Assembly: GCA_903906695.1 (NCBI GenBank)
Contig: CAIVLG010000081.1
Location: forward strand, 1 to 48,426
Direction: 5' to 3'
DNA from: an uncultured beta proteobacterium
GTDB lineage: Bacteria; Pseudomonadota; Gammaproteobacteria; Burkholderiales; Burkholderiaceae_C
Length of the DNA stretch: 48,426 bases
Both the position numbers and the translations under genes were made by a program. The notes below the pieces were generated by a model. That model was not told the DNA's origin. It saw nothing but the letters and a program-made list of their open reading frames with translations, and did not search any database. Below are positions 40,566 to 48,426 of the stretch, piece by piece (the first letter of the stretch is position 1; the number at the start of each line of letters is the position of its first letter).

Positions 40566-41821
40566 CTGTAACTGCGTGCATCCTCGATCACCTTGCCATC
40601 GTTGGGCAGGCTTCCAGGCAAGAGGAACTCGACATCGCCCCGGAGCTTGGTGACATCGCGAATCGCCTCGCCGATCTTGGCGGCAAGCGCGTCGGGGCCG
40701 CCGCAGGCGGTCTCGACCTTTAGCGTCATGGCGTCATTGGCCATCTCGCCAGTAACTACGAGCCGGGCGCGCGCCACTTCGGGAAAGCGCTTGACGATAT
40801 CGGCAACCTGACCCGGGTGCACAAACATGCCGCGGATCTTGGTGGTCTGGTCGGCGCGGCCCATCCAGCCCTTGATGCGGGTGTTGCTGCGTCCGGTCGG
40901 GCACGACCCGGCCAGCACCGCCGACAAGTCGCCGGTCCCAAAACGGATCAGCGGGTAGTCGGGGTTCAGCGTTGTCACCACCACTTCGCCGACTTCGCCG
41001 ACGGCAACCGGATTGCCAGTGCCGGGGCGCACGATTTCGACAATCACGTCTTCGTCCAGGACCAGGCCTTCACGCGCCTGGGTCTCGTAGGCAATGGATC
41101 CCACGTCGGCGGTCGCATAGCACTGGTAGCCCGCGATACCGCGCTCGGCAAACCAGTCGCGCAAGGAGGGTGGAAACGCCTCACCGCCAAACATGGCTTT
41201 CTTCAAACTCGGCAGGGCGACGCCCATATCGGAAGCCTTGTCCAGGATGATCTTGAGGAAACTCGGCGTGCCAATGTAGCCGGCAGGCTTTAGCTGGGCC
41301 ATCGCCTGAACCTGTTGCTCGGTCTGTCCGGTGCCTCCCGCAAATACGGTACAACCGAGCGCGTGGGCGCCAGTCTCCATCATCGATCCGGCGGGCACAA
41401 AGTGATAGCTGAAGCAGTTGTGAATCAATTCGCCGGACCGAAATCCTGCGGCATAGATGGCACGCGCCATGCGCCAGTAGTCTTTGGCGGCGCCCTCGGG
41501 TTCGTAGATGGGCCCGGGACTGGAAAAGATGCGCGGCATGTGCTCGCCGTAACGGATGGCGCTGAAGCCGCCGAACACATCGCCAGCGCTGCTCGCTCGG
41601 CTGGCTTGCTGACGCTCCAGCAACTCGTGCTTGCGAATCACAGGTAAGTTTGCCAGCGCCTGTCTGCTGGTCACCAGTGCCGGATCGACATCCTGCAGAA
41701 TTTCAGCCAGGGCCAGCGAAGAATTTTTTGCGCGGGCCACCTGGCGTGGCAAGGCCGCCAGCAACGCGGACTCTCGCGCAGCGCTGTCACGCGTTTCCAG
41801 CGCATCGTAATGTTCAGACAT
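40562..41821 (-). CDS. PaaK-like acyl/aryl-CoA ligase
   Basis: 419 residues from the ATG after GGAGAAAGAG. It is a phenylacetate-CoA-ligase-type ANL enzyme: IFSSPGPIYEPEGAAKDYWR replaces the usual Ser/Thr/Gly-rich A3 loop, followed by FGGEAFPPSLRDWF, YQCYATADVGSIAYETQARE, VVTTLNPDYPLIRFGTGDLS, RADQTTKIRGMFVHPGQV and the C-terminal DGKVIEDARSYS, where the Lys would serve the adenylation step. It likely activates an aromatic or short acid to its CoA thioester with ATP. It follows livF by 57 bp and ends the Liv cluster. Confidence 0.92.
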   Translation of the reverse strand: MSEHYDALETRDSAARESALLAALPRQVARAKNSSLALAEILQDVDPALVTSRQALANLPVIRKHELLERQQASRASSAGDVFGGFSAIRYGEHMPRIFSSPGPIYEPEGAAKDYWRMARAIYAAGFRSGELIHNCFSYHFVPAGSMMETGAHALGCTVFAGGTGQTEQQVQAMAQLKPAGYIGTPSFLKIILDKASDMGVALPSLKKAMFGGEAFPPSLRDWFAERGIAGYQCYATADVGSIAYETQAREGLVLDEDVIVEIVRPGTGNPVAVGEVGEVVVTTLNPDYPLIRFGTGDLSAVLAGSCPTGRSNTRIKGWMGRADQTTKIRGMFVHPGQVADIVKRFPEVARARLVVTGEMANDAMTLKVETACGGPDALAAKIGEAIRDVTKLRGDVEFLLPGSLPNDGKVIEDARSYS

Positions 41822-41878
41822 GTAACTCTTTCTCCAGGGCAATGAACAGCGCTGTGCCGTTAAGTGGGTTGACAAATC

Positions 41879-42688
41879 TCAAGCCAGCCAGCGCTTGCGC
41901 CGCTTGTAACTCTTCACGTCCTTGAAGCTCTTGCGCTCGCCTCCACCCATGCCGAGGTAGAACTCCTTGACGTCTTCGTTGCTGGCAAGGTCGCTGGCCA
42001 CGCCATCCATGACCACTCGGCCTGACTCCATGATGTAGCCGTAGTCAGCGTATTTCAGCGCCATGTTGGTGTTCTGCTCGGCCAGCAAAAAGGTGACCTT
42101 TTCCTTGTGGTTGAGGTCCTTCACAATCTCGAACACCTCCTGCACAATCTGCGGCGCCAGCCCCATGGAGGGCTCATCGAGCAGCACCATGCTGGGGTTG
42201 GCCATCAGGGCGCGGCCGATGGCGCACATCTGCTGTTCGCCGCCCGAGGTGTAGGCTGCCTGACTGGTACGTCGGGTTTTAAGGCGCGGAAAATAGGCAT
42301 AAACCTTTTCCAGATTGGTGCTGATCTCGGTCTTGCTCTTGCGCGTGTAACCGCCGGCAAGCAGATTTTCTTCAATCGTCAGGTGCGCGAAACAATGGCG
42401 TCCCTCCATCACCTGGACCACGCCGCGGCGTACCAACTCGGAGGGTGAGAGGTTCTCGATGCGCTCGCCGCGCAATTCAATTGAACCCTTGGTGACTTCG
42501 CCACGCTCGCCGCGCAGCAGATTGGAAACAGCCCGCAGCGTGGTGGTCTTGCCGGCGCCATTGCCACCCAGGATGGCAACGATCTTGCCTTGGGGCACAT
42601 TGAGCGAGACGCCTTTGAGCACCAGAATCACATGGTTGTAGATAACCTCGATACCGTTGACGTTGAGGACGATGTTTGCGGGTTCCAT
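41879..42688 (-). CDS. livF: Liv-type ABC transporter ATP-binding protein LivF
   Basis: 269 residues. Walker A is GGNGAGKTT, the signature is TSGGEQQMCAIGRAL, Walker B is MVLLDEPSMGLAPQIV and the switch region is FLLAEQNTNMALKYAD. A lysine-rich C-terminal extension (FKDVKSYKRRKRWLA) is common in the version of this transporter linked to acyl-CoA synthetases. A strong hairpin separates it from the binding-protein gene upstream. Confidence 0.94.
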   Translation of the reverse strand: MEPANIVLNVNGIEVIYNHVILVLKGVSLNVPQGKIVAILGGNGAGKTTTLRAVSNLLRGERGEVTKGSIELRGERIENLSPSELVRRGVVQVMEGRHCFAHLTIEENLLAGGYTRKSKTEISTNLEKVYAYFPRLKTRRTSQAAYTSGGEQQMCAIGRALMANPSMVLLDEPSMGLAPQIVQEVFEIVKDLNHKEKVTFLLAEQNTNMALKYADYGYIMESGRVVMDGVASDLASNEDVKEFYLGMGGGERKSFKDVKSYKRRKRWLA

Positions 42689-42703
42689 ATAGTCTTGCCT
42701 TTA

Positions 42704-42739
42704 CCAATCGGCAGCACTGCTCGCAATGCTGCCGATTGG
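42704..42739. other. Strong RNA hairpin between binding-protein gene and livF
   Basis: CCAATCGGCAGCA and TGCTGCCGATTGG form a perfect 13-bp stem around a 10-base loop. There is no U-tract, so it is probably an mRNA stabiliser or partial attenuator that favours the upstream binding-protein message, as REP elements do in other importer operons. Confidence 0.7.
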
Positions 42740-42763
42740 ACTGTCATTGCCGCCTCTGAGCTT

Positions 42764-42790
42764 GTCATCCCGAGGCTGACCCGGGATGAC
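42764..42790. repeat. Half copy of the dispersed palindromic repeat
   Basis: GTCATCCCGAGGCTGACC continuing to CGGGATGAC forms one CCGG-type arm of the repeat. It lies in the spacer downstream of the binding-protein gene. A GTCATTGC fragment of a left arm is visible about 20 bp before it. Confidence 0.7.
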
Positions 42791-42817
42791 ATGCTAAGTA
42801 GACAACGACAGGTCAAA

Positions 42818-44131
42818 TCAGGATTGGCAATCCGCCGCAGTGCGACGGGTCATCTTCTTGTCCGCGAGGTATTTTTCGCCACCGTCCTTGATCATCGGCT
42901 TGAGAATCTGTTCATCAGCCTGATACCAATCCGAGGACGGGTTCCACTTGCTGCCGTTCCAGTCCTGAATGCGAGCCCAGGTCGAACCCATGTGGTCCTG
43001 GCAAGAGGCGCTGACCGGGCGGATGACGCCGTTAAAGCCGAGTGCGTCGAGCTTCTTCTGGTCGAGCGCGAGGTTTTCCAGGCCCCAACGCACCTGCTCG
43101 GTGGTCATGACCTTGCCCTTGCCAAAACGCTCCTGTGCCCGGCGGACAGCCTCGACCGACAGCATTGAGATCACGATGCCGCGGGTGTAGAGAACCGATC
43201 CGACTTCGTCTTTGGGTCCCGAGCCCTGGCCTTTTTCATGCACAAATTTGAGTACGTCCTGTATCACCTTGGCCTGTTGGCCTGAGCTGTGCATTGCCAG
43301 CGCGTGATAGCCCTTGGCACCTTCACCGACGTCCTTCACGTCCGGCTCGGCACCTGCCCACCAGACTCCGTACATCTTGTCGCGCGGGTAGCCAGTGGCT
43401 TGTGCTTCTTTCAGAGCGGTTGAGTTCATGACACCCCAACCCCACAGCAGCACATAGTCTGGCTTGGATTGACGAACCTGCAGCCAGGTTGCCTTTTGTT
43501 CCACGCCGGGTGCGGTCACCGGTAGCAACTGCAATTCGAAGCCGTGCATCTTGGCGCGTTCCTGCAGCAGTGGAATTGGCTCCTTACCGAACGGACTGTC
43601 GTGGAAGACCAAGGTAATTTTTTTGCCTTTGAGCTTGTCCACGCCGCCCAGGCTCTTGCCGATATGCTGGATCAGGATGTCGGCTCCGGTCCAGTAGCTA
43701 CCCAACAAGGGGAAATTCCATTTGAAGGCCATACCGTCCTGAGAAACCGCCAGGCCATAACCCACGGTCAGCAGGGGCATTTTGTCGGCTGGTGCTTTTT
43801 CAGTCAAAGCAAAGGTGATACCGGTGCTCTGCGGATCAATCAATGTGACGCCGGGTCTGCTCTTCAGTCGCTCGTAGCATTCAACGCCACGGTCAGTCGC
43901 ATAGGCGGTTTCGCACTCCTCGAACGTGATCTTGACGCCATTGATGCCGCCATCTCGTGCGTTGATCATCTTGAGATAGTCCTGCTTGCCGTTGGCCCAG
44001 GGAATGCCGTTAGGGGCATAGGCACCGGTGCGGTAGGAAAGGAGCGGAAAGAACTGCTCCTTGGCCTGGGCGAATGCCACAGACCCCACCGAGGCGATGA
44101 GGGCCGCCACTGCGATGTTTCTAATTTTCAT
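42818..44131 (-). CDS. Liv-type ABC transporter periplasmic substrate-binding protein
   Basis: 437 residues, ATG seven bases after AGGAGA. Signal peptide residues 1-~22 (MKIRNIAVAALIASVGSVAF then AQA). The mature protein begins with KEQFFPLLSYRTGAYAPNGI, a variant of the Peripla_BP_6 N-lobe, and contains GAEPDVKDVGEGAKGYHALA and a C-terminal DGGEKYLADKKMTRRTAADC segment. It is longer than the LivK norm and belongs to the ligase-associated group, which probably binds aromatic or fatty acids rather than leucine. Confidence 0.92.
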   Translation of the reverse strand: MKIRNIAVAALIASVGSVAFAQAKEQFFPLLSYRTGAYAPNGIPWANGKQDYLKMINARDGGINGVKITFEECETAYATDRGVECYERLKSRPGVTLIDPQSTGITFALTEKAPADKMPLLTVGYGLAVSQDGMAFKWNFPLLGSYWTGADILIQHIGKSLGGVDKLKGKKITLVFHDSPFGKEPIPLLQERAKMHGFELQLLPVTAPGVEQKATWLQVRQSKPDYVLLWGWGVMNSTALKEAQATGYPRDKMYGVWWAGAEPDVKDVGEGAKGYHALAMHSSGQQAKVIQDVLKFVHEKGQGSGPKDEVGSVLYTRGIVISMLSVEAVRRAQERFGKGKVMTTEQVRWGLENLALDQKKLDALGFNGVIRPVSASCQDHMGSTWARIQDWNGSKWNPSSDWYQADEQILKPMIKDGGEKYLADKKMTRRTAADCQS

Positions 44132-44180
44132 GCTGGTCTCCTAAGTGTTTAGCACCGACGGTGCCGGGTTGACAAAAAAA

Positions 44181-45257
44181 TCAATGAGGAAATGGCCACA
44201 GCCTTAGCTTCTGCTTGCCCACGCTCCAGAGCTTGGCAAGGCCATGCGGTTCGACGATCAGGAACCACACGATCAGGGCGCCAAAGATGATCAACTCTGC
44301 ATGCGAAGTGACCGCCGTGGAAATCACGATGCCTATCGCAGTTCCGAATAGTGGCAGGAACTGGTTCAGCGCAATCGGCAAGACGACAATGAAAGCTGCG
44401 CCGAAGAAGCTGCCCATGATCGAACCCATGCCGCCGATGATGACCATGAACAGCAATTTGAACGACAGGTCAACCGAAAACGCTGCTGGCTCCCAGGCGC
44501 CCAGATAGACAAAACCCCATAGCGCACCGGCAACCCCAACAATGAAGGAACTCACAGCGAAGGCGCTGAGCTTGGCGTACATGGGGCGGATGCCGATCAC
44601 GGCAGCTGCCACGTCCATGTCGCGGATCGCCATCCACTCGCGACCAATCGCGGAGCGCACCAGGTTCTTGGCCATCAGCGCCAGCAGCACCAAAATAGTC
44701 AGGCAAAAGATGTATTTGGAGAACGGACTATCGATTGGCAGACCGAATACTTGCAAGCCCGACACCGAAACGGAGCCAGAGGTGGAATCGTGGGTGAACC
44801 ACTTGATGCGCAGGAACATCCAGTCACTAAAGAACTGCGCGGCCAACGTAGCAACCGCCAGATATAAGCCTTTGACCCGCAGGCTGGGCAAGCCAAACAG
44901 AATGCCAAATGCGCTCGAGCACAGGCCCCCCAGAATCAGTGCGGGAATCAAGGGCATGTTAGGCACCCGCACAAAGAAGTTAAAGGCCGCATAGGCACCG
45001 ACCGCCATGAAGGCGCCCGATCCCAGCGATATCTGGCCGCAATAACCGACCAGAATATTCACGCCCAGCGCTGCCAGCGACATGATCAAAAAGGGAATGA
45101 AGATCGCGCGGAAGAGGTAATCGCTGCTCAACATCGGGACCACAATATAGGCCGCCGCGATCAGCAGGAGCACAGCCCAGCGATCTTGCGCAATGGGAAA
45201 TATCTGCTGGTCGGCACGGTAGCTGGTCTTGAATTGACCATTTTCTCTGTAAAACAT
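44181..45257 (-). CDS. livM: Liv-type ABC transporter permease LivM
   Basis: 358 residues. The first ~30 residues are cytoplasmic (MFYRENGQFKTSYRADQQIF), a common N-terminal tail in ligase-associated LivM. The core has NILVGYCGQISLGSGAFMAV, FGLPSLRVKGLYLAVATLAA and the coupling loop AIGREWMAIRDMDVAAAVIG. About ten hydrophobic segments. It follows livH by an 80-bp spacer containing a perfect hairpin. Confidence 0.94.
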   Translation of the reverse strand: MFYRENGQFKTSYRADQQIFPIAQDRWAVLLLIAAAYIVVPMLSSDYLFRAIFIPFLIMSLAALGVNILVGYCGQISLGSGAFMAVGAYAAFNFFVRVPNMPLIPALILGGLCSSAFGILFGLPSLRVKGLYLAVATLAAQFFSDWMFLRIKWFTHDSTSGSVSVSGLQVFGLPIDSPFSKYIFCLTILVLLALMAKNLVRSAIGREWMAIRDMDVAAAVIGIRPMYAKLSAFAVSSFIVGVAGALWGFVYLGAWEPAAFSVDLSFKLLFMVIIGGMGSIMGSFFGAAFIVVLPIALNQFLPLFGTAIGIVISTAVTSHAELIIFGALIVWFLIVEPHGLAKLWSVGKQKLRLWPFPH

Positions 45258-45328
45258 AGGGCTTTCTAATCAGTTGGGGACAGAGCAAATTTGATGCGCA
45301 AATCTTGGTCTGTTCCGCAAGGTTTCAT

Positions 45329-45351
45329 GATCGCGTATTTCATACGCGATC
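45329..45351. other. Perfect hairpin at the livH stop codon
   Basis: GATCGCGTAT and ATACGCGATC pair over 10 bp around a 3-base loop; the livH TGA lies in the loop and stem edge. No U-run follows, so partial termination or protection of the livH message is more likely than full termination. Confidence 0.65.
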
Positions 45352-46275
45352 AATAATTTTTTCGCCGAACAAGCCTTGCGGCCGGAACAGCAGGAATACC
45401 AAGGCCAGTACATAGGCAAACCAGATCTCGATGCCGCCTCCCACATAGGGCCCCAAGAATACTTCCGACAGTTTCTCGCCGACGCCGATGATGAGACCGC
45501 CGATGATGGCGCCCGGCACTGAGGTGAGTCCACCCAATATGACGACTGGTAGCGCGCGCAGCGCAACCGTGGTGAGTGAGAACTGAACACCAAGCTTGCT
45601 GCCCCATATCATGCCGGCCACCAGCGCGACAACGCCCGCCACGCACCAGACGATGACCCAGATGCGGTTCAAGGGAATGCCGATAGACTGAGCTGCCTGA
45701 TGATCGTCAGCGACGGCGCGCAAGGCTCGTCCAGTTGTCGTCTTCTGGAAGAACAGGCTGAGCAAAGTCACCAGCACAGCGGCGATTAGGGCCGCATAAA
45801 GATCCTCCTTATTGATCAGGAGACCCCCCTCGAACACGCTTTCAAACGCCATGATCGGGTCTTTCGGCATGCCGATGTCGATCTTGTAGATGTCACTGCC
45901 AAAAATGGTCTGCCCGACGCCATCCAGAAAGTAGCTTATGCCCAGTGTCGCCATCAACAGTGTCGTGGCTTCCTGGTTGACCAGATGGCGCAGGGCAAGA
46001 CGCTCAATCAACCATGCCACGGCAAACATGATGGCCCCTGCCACGATGAAGGCTGCGACGTTCGCGAGCAGCGGATTGGCGAGGCCGGTCCAGGCCGGAA
46101 TCCACTCGGCAAAGCGGGCCATGGCCAGGGCTGCGAACAGCACCATCGCACCCTGCGAAAAATTGAACACGCCGGACGCCTTGTAGATCAGCACAAAGCC
46201 CAGCGCCACCAGGGAATACAGCATGCCGACCATCAGGCCGCCGAGCAATGTTTCCAGAAAAGAGGCAATCGTCAT
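45340..46275 (-). CDS. livH: Liv-type ABC transporter permease LivH
   Basis: 311 residues, ATG after GGGAGAA. LLGGLMVGMLYSLVALGFVL at the start, LIERLALRHLVNQEATTLLM, the ATPase-coupling loop KTTTGRALRAVADDHQAAQS, LPVVILGGLTSVPGAIIGGL and the C-terminal LLFRPQGLFGEKII identify LivH. It lies 17 bp after livG and forms the permease with LivM. Confidence 0.95.
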   Translation of the reverse strand: MTIASFLETLLGGLMVGMLYSLVALGFVLIYKASGVFNFSQGAMVLFAALAMARFAEWIPAWTGLANPLLANVAAFIVAGAIMFAVAWLIERLALRHLVNQEATTLLMATLGISYFLDGVGQTIFGSDIYKIDIGMPKDPIMAFESVFEGGLLINKEDLYAALIAAVLVTLLSLFFQKTTTGRALRAVADDHQAAQSIGIPLNRIWVIVWCVAGVVALVAGMIWGSKLGVQFSLTTVALRALPVVILGGLTSVPGAIIGGLIIGVGEKLSEVFLGPYVGGGIEIWFAYVLALVFLLFRPQGLFGEKIIDRV

Positions 46276-46292
46276 TGTTATTCTCCCGCGGC

Positions 46293-47075
46293 TCAGTGAC
46301 CGGCGCCCAGATAGGCGCTGATCACTTCTTCGTTGTTGCGTACCTCGTCCGGTGTGCCGTCGCCGATCTTCTTGCCGTAGTCCAGCACCACGACACGGTC
46401 AGAGATGTCCATCACGACGCCCATGTCATGCTCGATCAGGACCACCGTCGTGCCGAATTCTTCGTTCACATCCAGCACGAAGCGGCACATGTCCTGCTTT
46501 TCTTCGACGTTCATCCCCGCCATCGGTTCATCGAGTAGCAAGACCTGTGGCTCCATGGCCAGGGCGCGTCCAAGGTCGACGCGCTTTTGCAGTCCGTAGG
46601 GCAACTGGCCGACCGGAGTCTTTCGGTGCGCCTGGATTTCCAGAAAATCGATGATATGTTCAACCGCCTCCCGGTGCTGTTCTTCTTCCCGTTGCGCCGG
46701 ACCGATGCGCAAGGCCTGCCACAGTAAATTGCTTTTGATCTTCAGGTTGCGCCCGGTCATGATGTTGTCGATGACGCTCATGCCTTTGAACAGCGCCAGG
46801 TTCTGGAAGGTGCGACCAATGCCCATGACCGCCACCTGATGACTGTCCATGTGACTGAAGGCCTTGCCGCGAAACGTGATCGAGCCGCGTTGCGGCGTGT
46901 AGACCCCATTGATGCAATTGAGCATCGAGCTTTTGCCAGCGCCGTTCGGTCCGATGATGGCCCGGATTTCATGCTCCCGGACATCGAACGAAATATCCGT
47001 CAGCGCCTTGACGCCACCGAAGCTCAGTGAAATGTTGTTGACGTCAAGAATGACGTCGCCGATCTTCTTGCTCAT
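46293..47075 (-). CDS. livG: Liv-type ABC transporter ATP-binding protein LivG
   Basis: 260 residues. Walker A is GPNGAGKS, the signature is LPYGLQKRVDLGRAL, Walker B is VLLLDEPMAGMN and the switch region is VLIEHDMGVVMDISD. The tail EVISAYLGAGH is typical. The start overlaps the stop of the acyl-CoA synthetase gene (ATGA), so ligase and importer are co-translated. Confidence 0.95.
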   Translation of the reverse strand: MSKKIGDVILDVNNISLSFGGVKALTDISFDVREHEIRAIIGPNGAGKSSMLNCINGVYTPQRGSITFRGKAFSHMDSHQVAVMGIGRTFQNLALFKGMSVIDNIMTGRNLKIKSNLLWQALRIGPAQREEEQHREAVEHIIDFLEIQAHRKTPVGQLPYGLQKRVDLGRALAMEPQVLLLDEPMAGMNVEEKQDMCRFVLDVNEEFGTTVVLIEHDMGVVMDISDRVVVLDYGKKIGDGTPDEVRNNEEVISAYLGAGH

Positions 47076-48426
47076 GCCGCCGCCTTGACTGGTGCAAAGG
47101 TCTTTGTGTCCTCGATTCGCAGCGTCGCACTGACGCTGCCGCTGCGGCCGTCTTCGAACTTGACCTGGGTTTCGATGAACTGCGATGTCTTGCCACCGTA
47201 TAAGGCGTCGATCAGGACGTCGTATTTTTCAGCAATGAAGCCACGGCGGACTTTGTTGGTTCGGGTCAATTCGCCGTCATCGGCGTCAAGTTCCTTGTGC
47301 AGGACCAGAAAACGGCTGACCTGTGAGCCAGCCAGCAGGACGTCCACGCTGAGGTCGGCATTGACTGTTTCCACACACTCCTTGATCAGCTGGTAGACCT
47401 CGGGTTTTTGTGCCAGATCGGTATAGCCGGCATAAGGCAGGTTGCGGCGTTCAGCCCAGTTCCCGACGGCGTCAAAATCGATATTGATCATGACGCAGAC
47501 TTTTTCCCGGCCATCGCCGTAGGCCACAACTTCCTTGATGTGGGGGAAGAACTTGAGCTTGTTTTCCACGTACTTGGGCGCGAACATCGCGCCGTCGTTG
47601 GCGCCGCCCTTGATGCGGCCGACGTCCTTCACACGGTCGATGATCTTGAGATGGCCATGGGCGTCCAGGAAGCCGGCGTCGCTGGTGTGGTACCAGCCGT
47701 CCGCGCTCAGCACTTCGGCCGTAGCAGCCGGGTTCTTGAAATACTCCTTCAGCAGTCCGGGTGACTTGACCAGGATCTCGCCGTTCTCGGCCACCTTGAT
47801 TTCAACGCCGGCGCAGGGCACACCCACGGTGTCGGCGCGCGCTTCGTTGTCAGGCTGCAGGCAGACAAATACGGCAGTCTCAGTCGATCCGTAGAGTTGT
47901 TTGAGGTTGATGCCGATGGAACGGTAGAAGCTGAACAGATCGGGGCCAATGGCCTCGCCGGCAGTGTAAGCAACGCGCACGCGACTCATGCCAAGGTTGT
48001 TACGCAAGGGTCCATAGACCAGCAGGTTGCCCAGCGCGTACAGAACCGAATTGGCCAGGCCGATCGGTTTGCCATCCATACGGGTCGGTCCGACCCTTTT
48101 GGCGACGCTCATGAAGTAGTTGAACATGCGGCGCTTGAGGCTACCGGCGTCTTCCATTCGAATCATGACGCTGGTGAGCAGGCCTTCAAACACCCGTGGT
48201 GGTGCAAAGTAATAGGTGGGTCCAACTTCTTTCAGGTCGATCGTGACAGTGGCTGCCGATTCAGGGCAATTCACCACGTAGCCACAGGAAAGCCATTGCG
48301 CGTAGCTGAAGATGTTCTGACCAATCCAGGCGGGCGGCAAATAGGCCAACACGTCTTCGGCGTGGGTAAGTTTGTCGAACTCGGCTCCAGCGCGGGCCCG
48401 GTTCAGCAGTGAATCGTGGGTGTGCA
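47072..48426 (-). CDS. Long-chain acyl-CoA synthetase (AMP-forming), N-terminus beyond the window
   Basis: About 451 C-terminal residues are visible; the frame is open to the right edge, so the true start lies outside. Motifs include LYGSTETAVFVCLQPDN (A5), GWYHTSDAGFLDAHGHLKII (A7), DRVKDVGRIKGGANDGAMFA (A8) and the TRTNKVRRGFIAEKY segment with the C-terminal Lys. It resembles the FadD15-type synthetases encoded at the head of Liv-type clusters in betaproteobacteria. Likely role: ATP-dependent CoA activation of the acid imported by this transporter, at the inner membrane or in the cytoplasm. Confidence 0.92.
   Translation of the reverse strand, partial: HTHDSLLNRARAGAEFDKLTHAEDVLAYLPPAWIGQNIFSYAQWLSCGYVVNCPESAATVTIDLKEVGPTYYFAPPRVFEGLLTSVMIRMEDAGSLKRRMFNYFMSVAKRVGPTRMDGKPIGLANSVLYALGNLLVYGPLRNNLGMSRVRVAYTAGEAIGPDLFSFYRSIGINLKQLYGSTETAVFVCLQPDNEARADTVGVPCAGVEIKVAENGEILVKSPGLLKEYFKNPAATAEVLSADGWYHTSDAGFLDAHGHLKIIDRVKDVGRIKGGANDGAMFAPKYVENKLKFFPHIKEVVAYGDGREKVCVMINIDFDAVGNWAERRNLPYAGYTDLAQKPEVYQLIKECVETVNADLSVDVLLAGSQVSRFLVLHKELDADDGELTRTNKVRRGFIAEKYDVLIDALYGGKTSQFIETQVKFEDGRSGSVSATLRIEDTKTFAPVKAAA

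Overview
The window looks like a chromosomal stretch of a GC-rich betaproteobacterium, most likely Burkholderiales (Comamonadaceae/Rhodoferax-like). This is inferred from the gene families, from the dense livGFKHM plus acyl-CoA ligase clusters, and from the dispersed GTCATTGCGG...CCGGGATGAC intergenic repeat. No rRNA, tRNA, CRISPR array, prophage or intact insertion sequence was seen. Almost everything here is transport and catabolism of organic acids and heterocycles, with several TetR-type regulators.

Region 1 (1-13540, all minus strand) is the most distinctive. It encodes a DUF924 protein, an old yellow enzyme, a tungsten-type aldehyde:ferredoxin oxidoreductase (AOR) and a TetR regulator. 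These are followed by a compact run: an enamidase-like amidohydrolase, the FAD subunit and the fused [2Fe-2S]/molybdopterin subunit of a molybdenum hydroxylase, a 6-hydroxynicotinate-reductase-like flavo/FeS protein, a UPF0280 (ApbE-like) protein, two tandem PF06684 'amino acid synthesis' proteins and the start of a Liv-type binding protein. The order hydroxylase, ring reductase, enamidase matches the first three steps of Eubacterium barkeri nicotinate fermentation. The later B12-dependent steps of that pathway are absent, so this is a candidate reductive N-heterocycle pathway with a different lower half.

Region 2 (13878-24219, plus) holds a LysR remnant, a ketopantoate-reductase-like gene and an apparently leaderless TetR gene. 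An eight-gene operon follows (livG, livF, binding protein, livH, livM, acyl-CoA dehydrogenase, quinone-reductase-like MDR enzyme, acyl-CoA ligase). A 10-bp motif, GACYGGTCTA, lies upstream of both the regulator and the operon.

Region 3 (24248-27864, plus) is a TPP-riboswitch-controlled thiamin salvage operon: TonB-dependent receptor, PnuT-type permease and a NadR-like P-loop kinase. Region 4 (27865-30630) is a lower-GC insert with two overlapping genes that both carry PD-(D/E)xK-like nuclease motifs, flanked by non-coding sequence.

Region 5 (30631-37899) is a second unusual module. A TetR gene is translationally coupled to the small and large subunits of a B12-dependent acyl-CoA mutase whose substrate-pocket residues fit none of the characterised mutases, followed by a MeaB-type GTPase fused to a PaaI-like hotdog thioesterase. 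Converging on it from the other strand are a YigI-like thioesterase, an acyl-CoA dehydrogenase, an SDR and another TetR. The two TetR promoters share the core GCAAACG(A/C)TTG, so the halves probably serve one pathway.

Region 6 (38152-40565) has a secreted retropepsin-like protease, a membrane-anchored Mrr-like protein, a SnoaL-like protein and a fragment of an acyl-CoA ligase. Region 7 (40562-48426, minus) is a second Liv transporter cluster bracketed by a PaaK-like ligase and a long-chain acyl-CoA synthetase that runs off the right edge. Copies of the dispersed palindromic repeat form the coded ends of two proteins and lie just upstream of a third.
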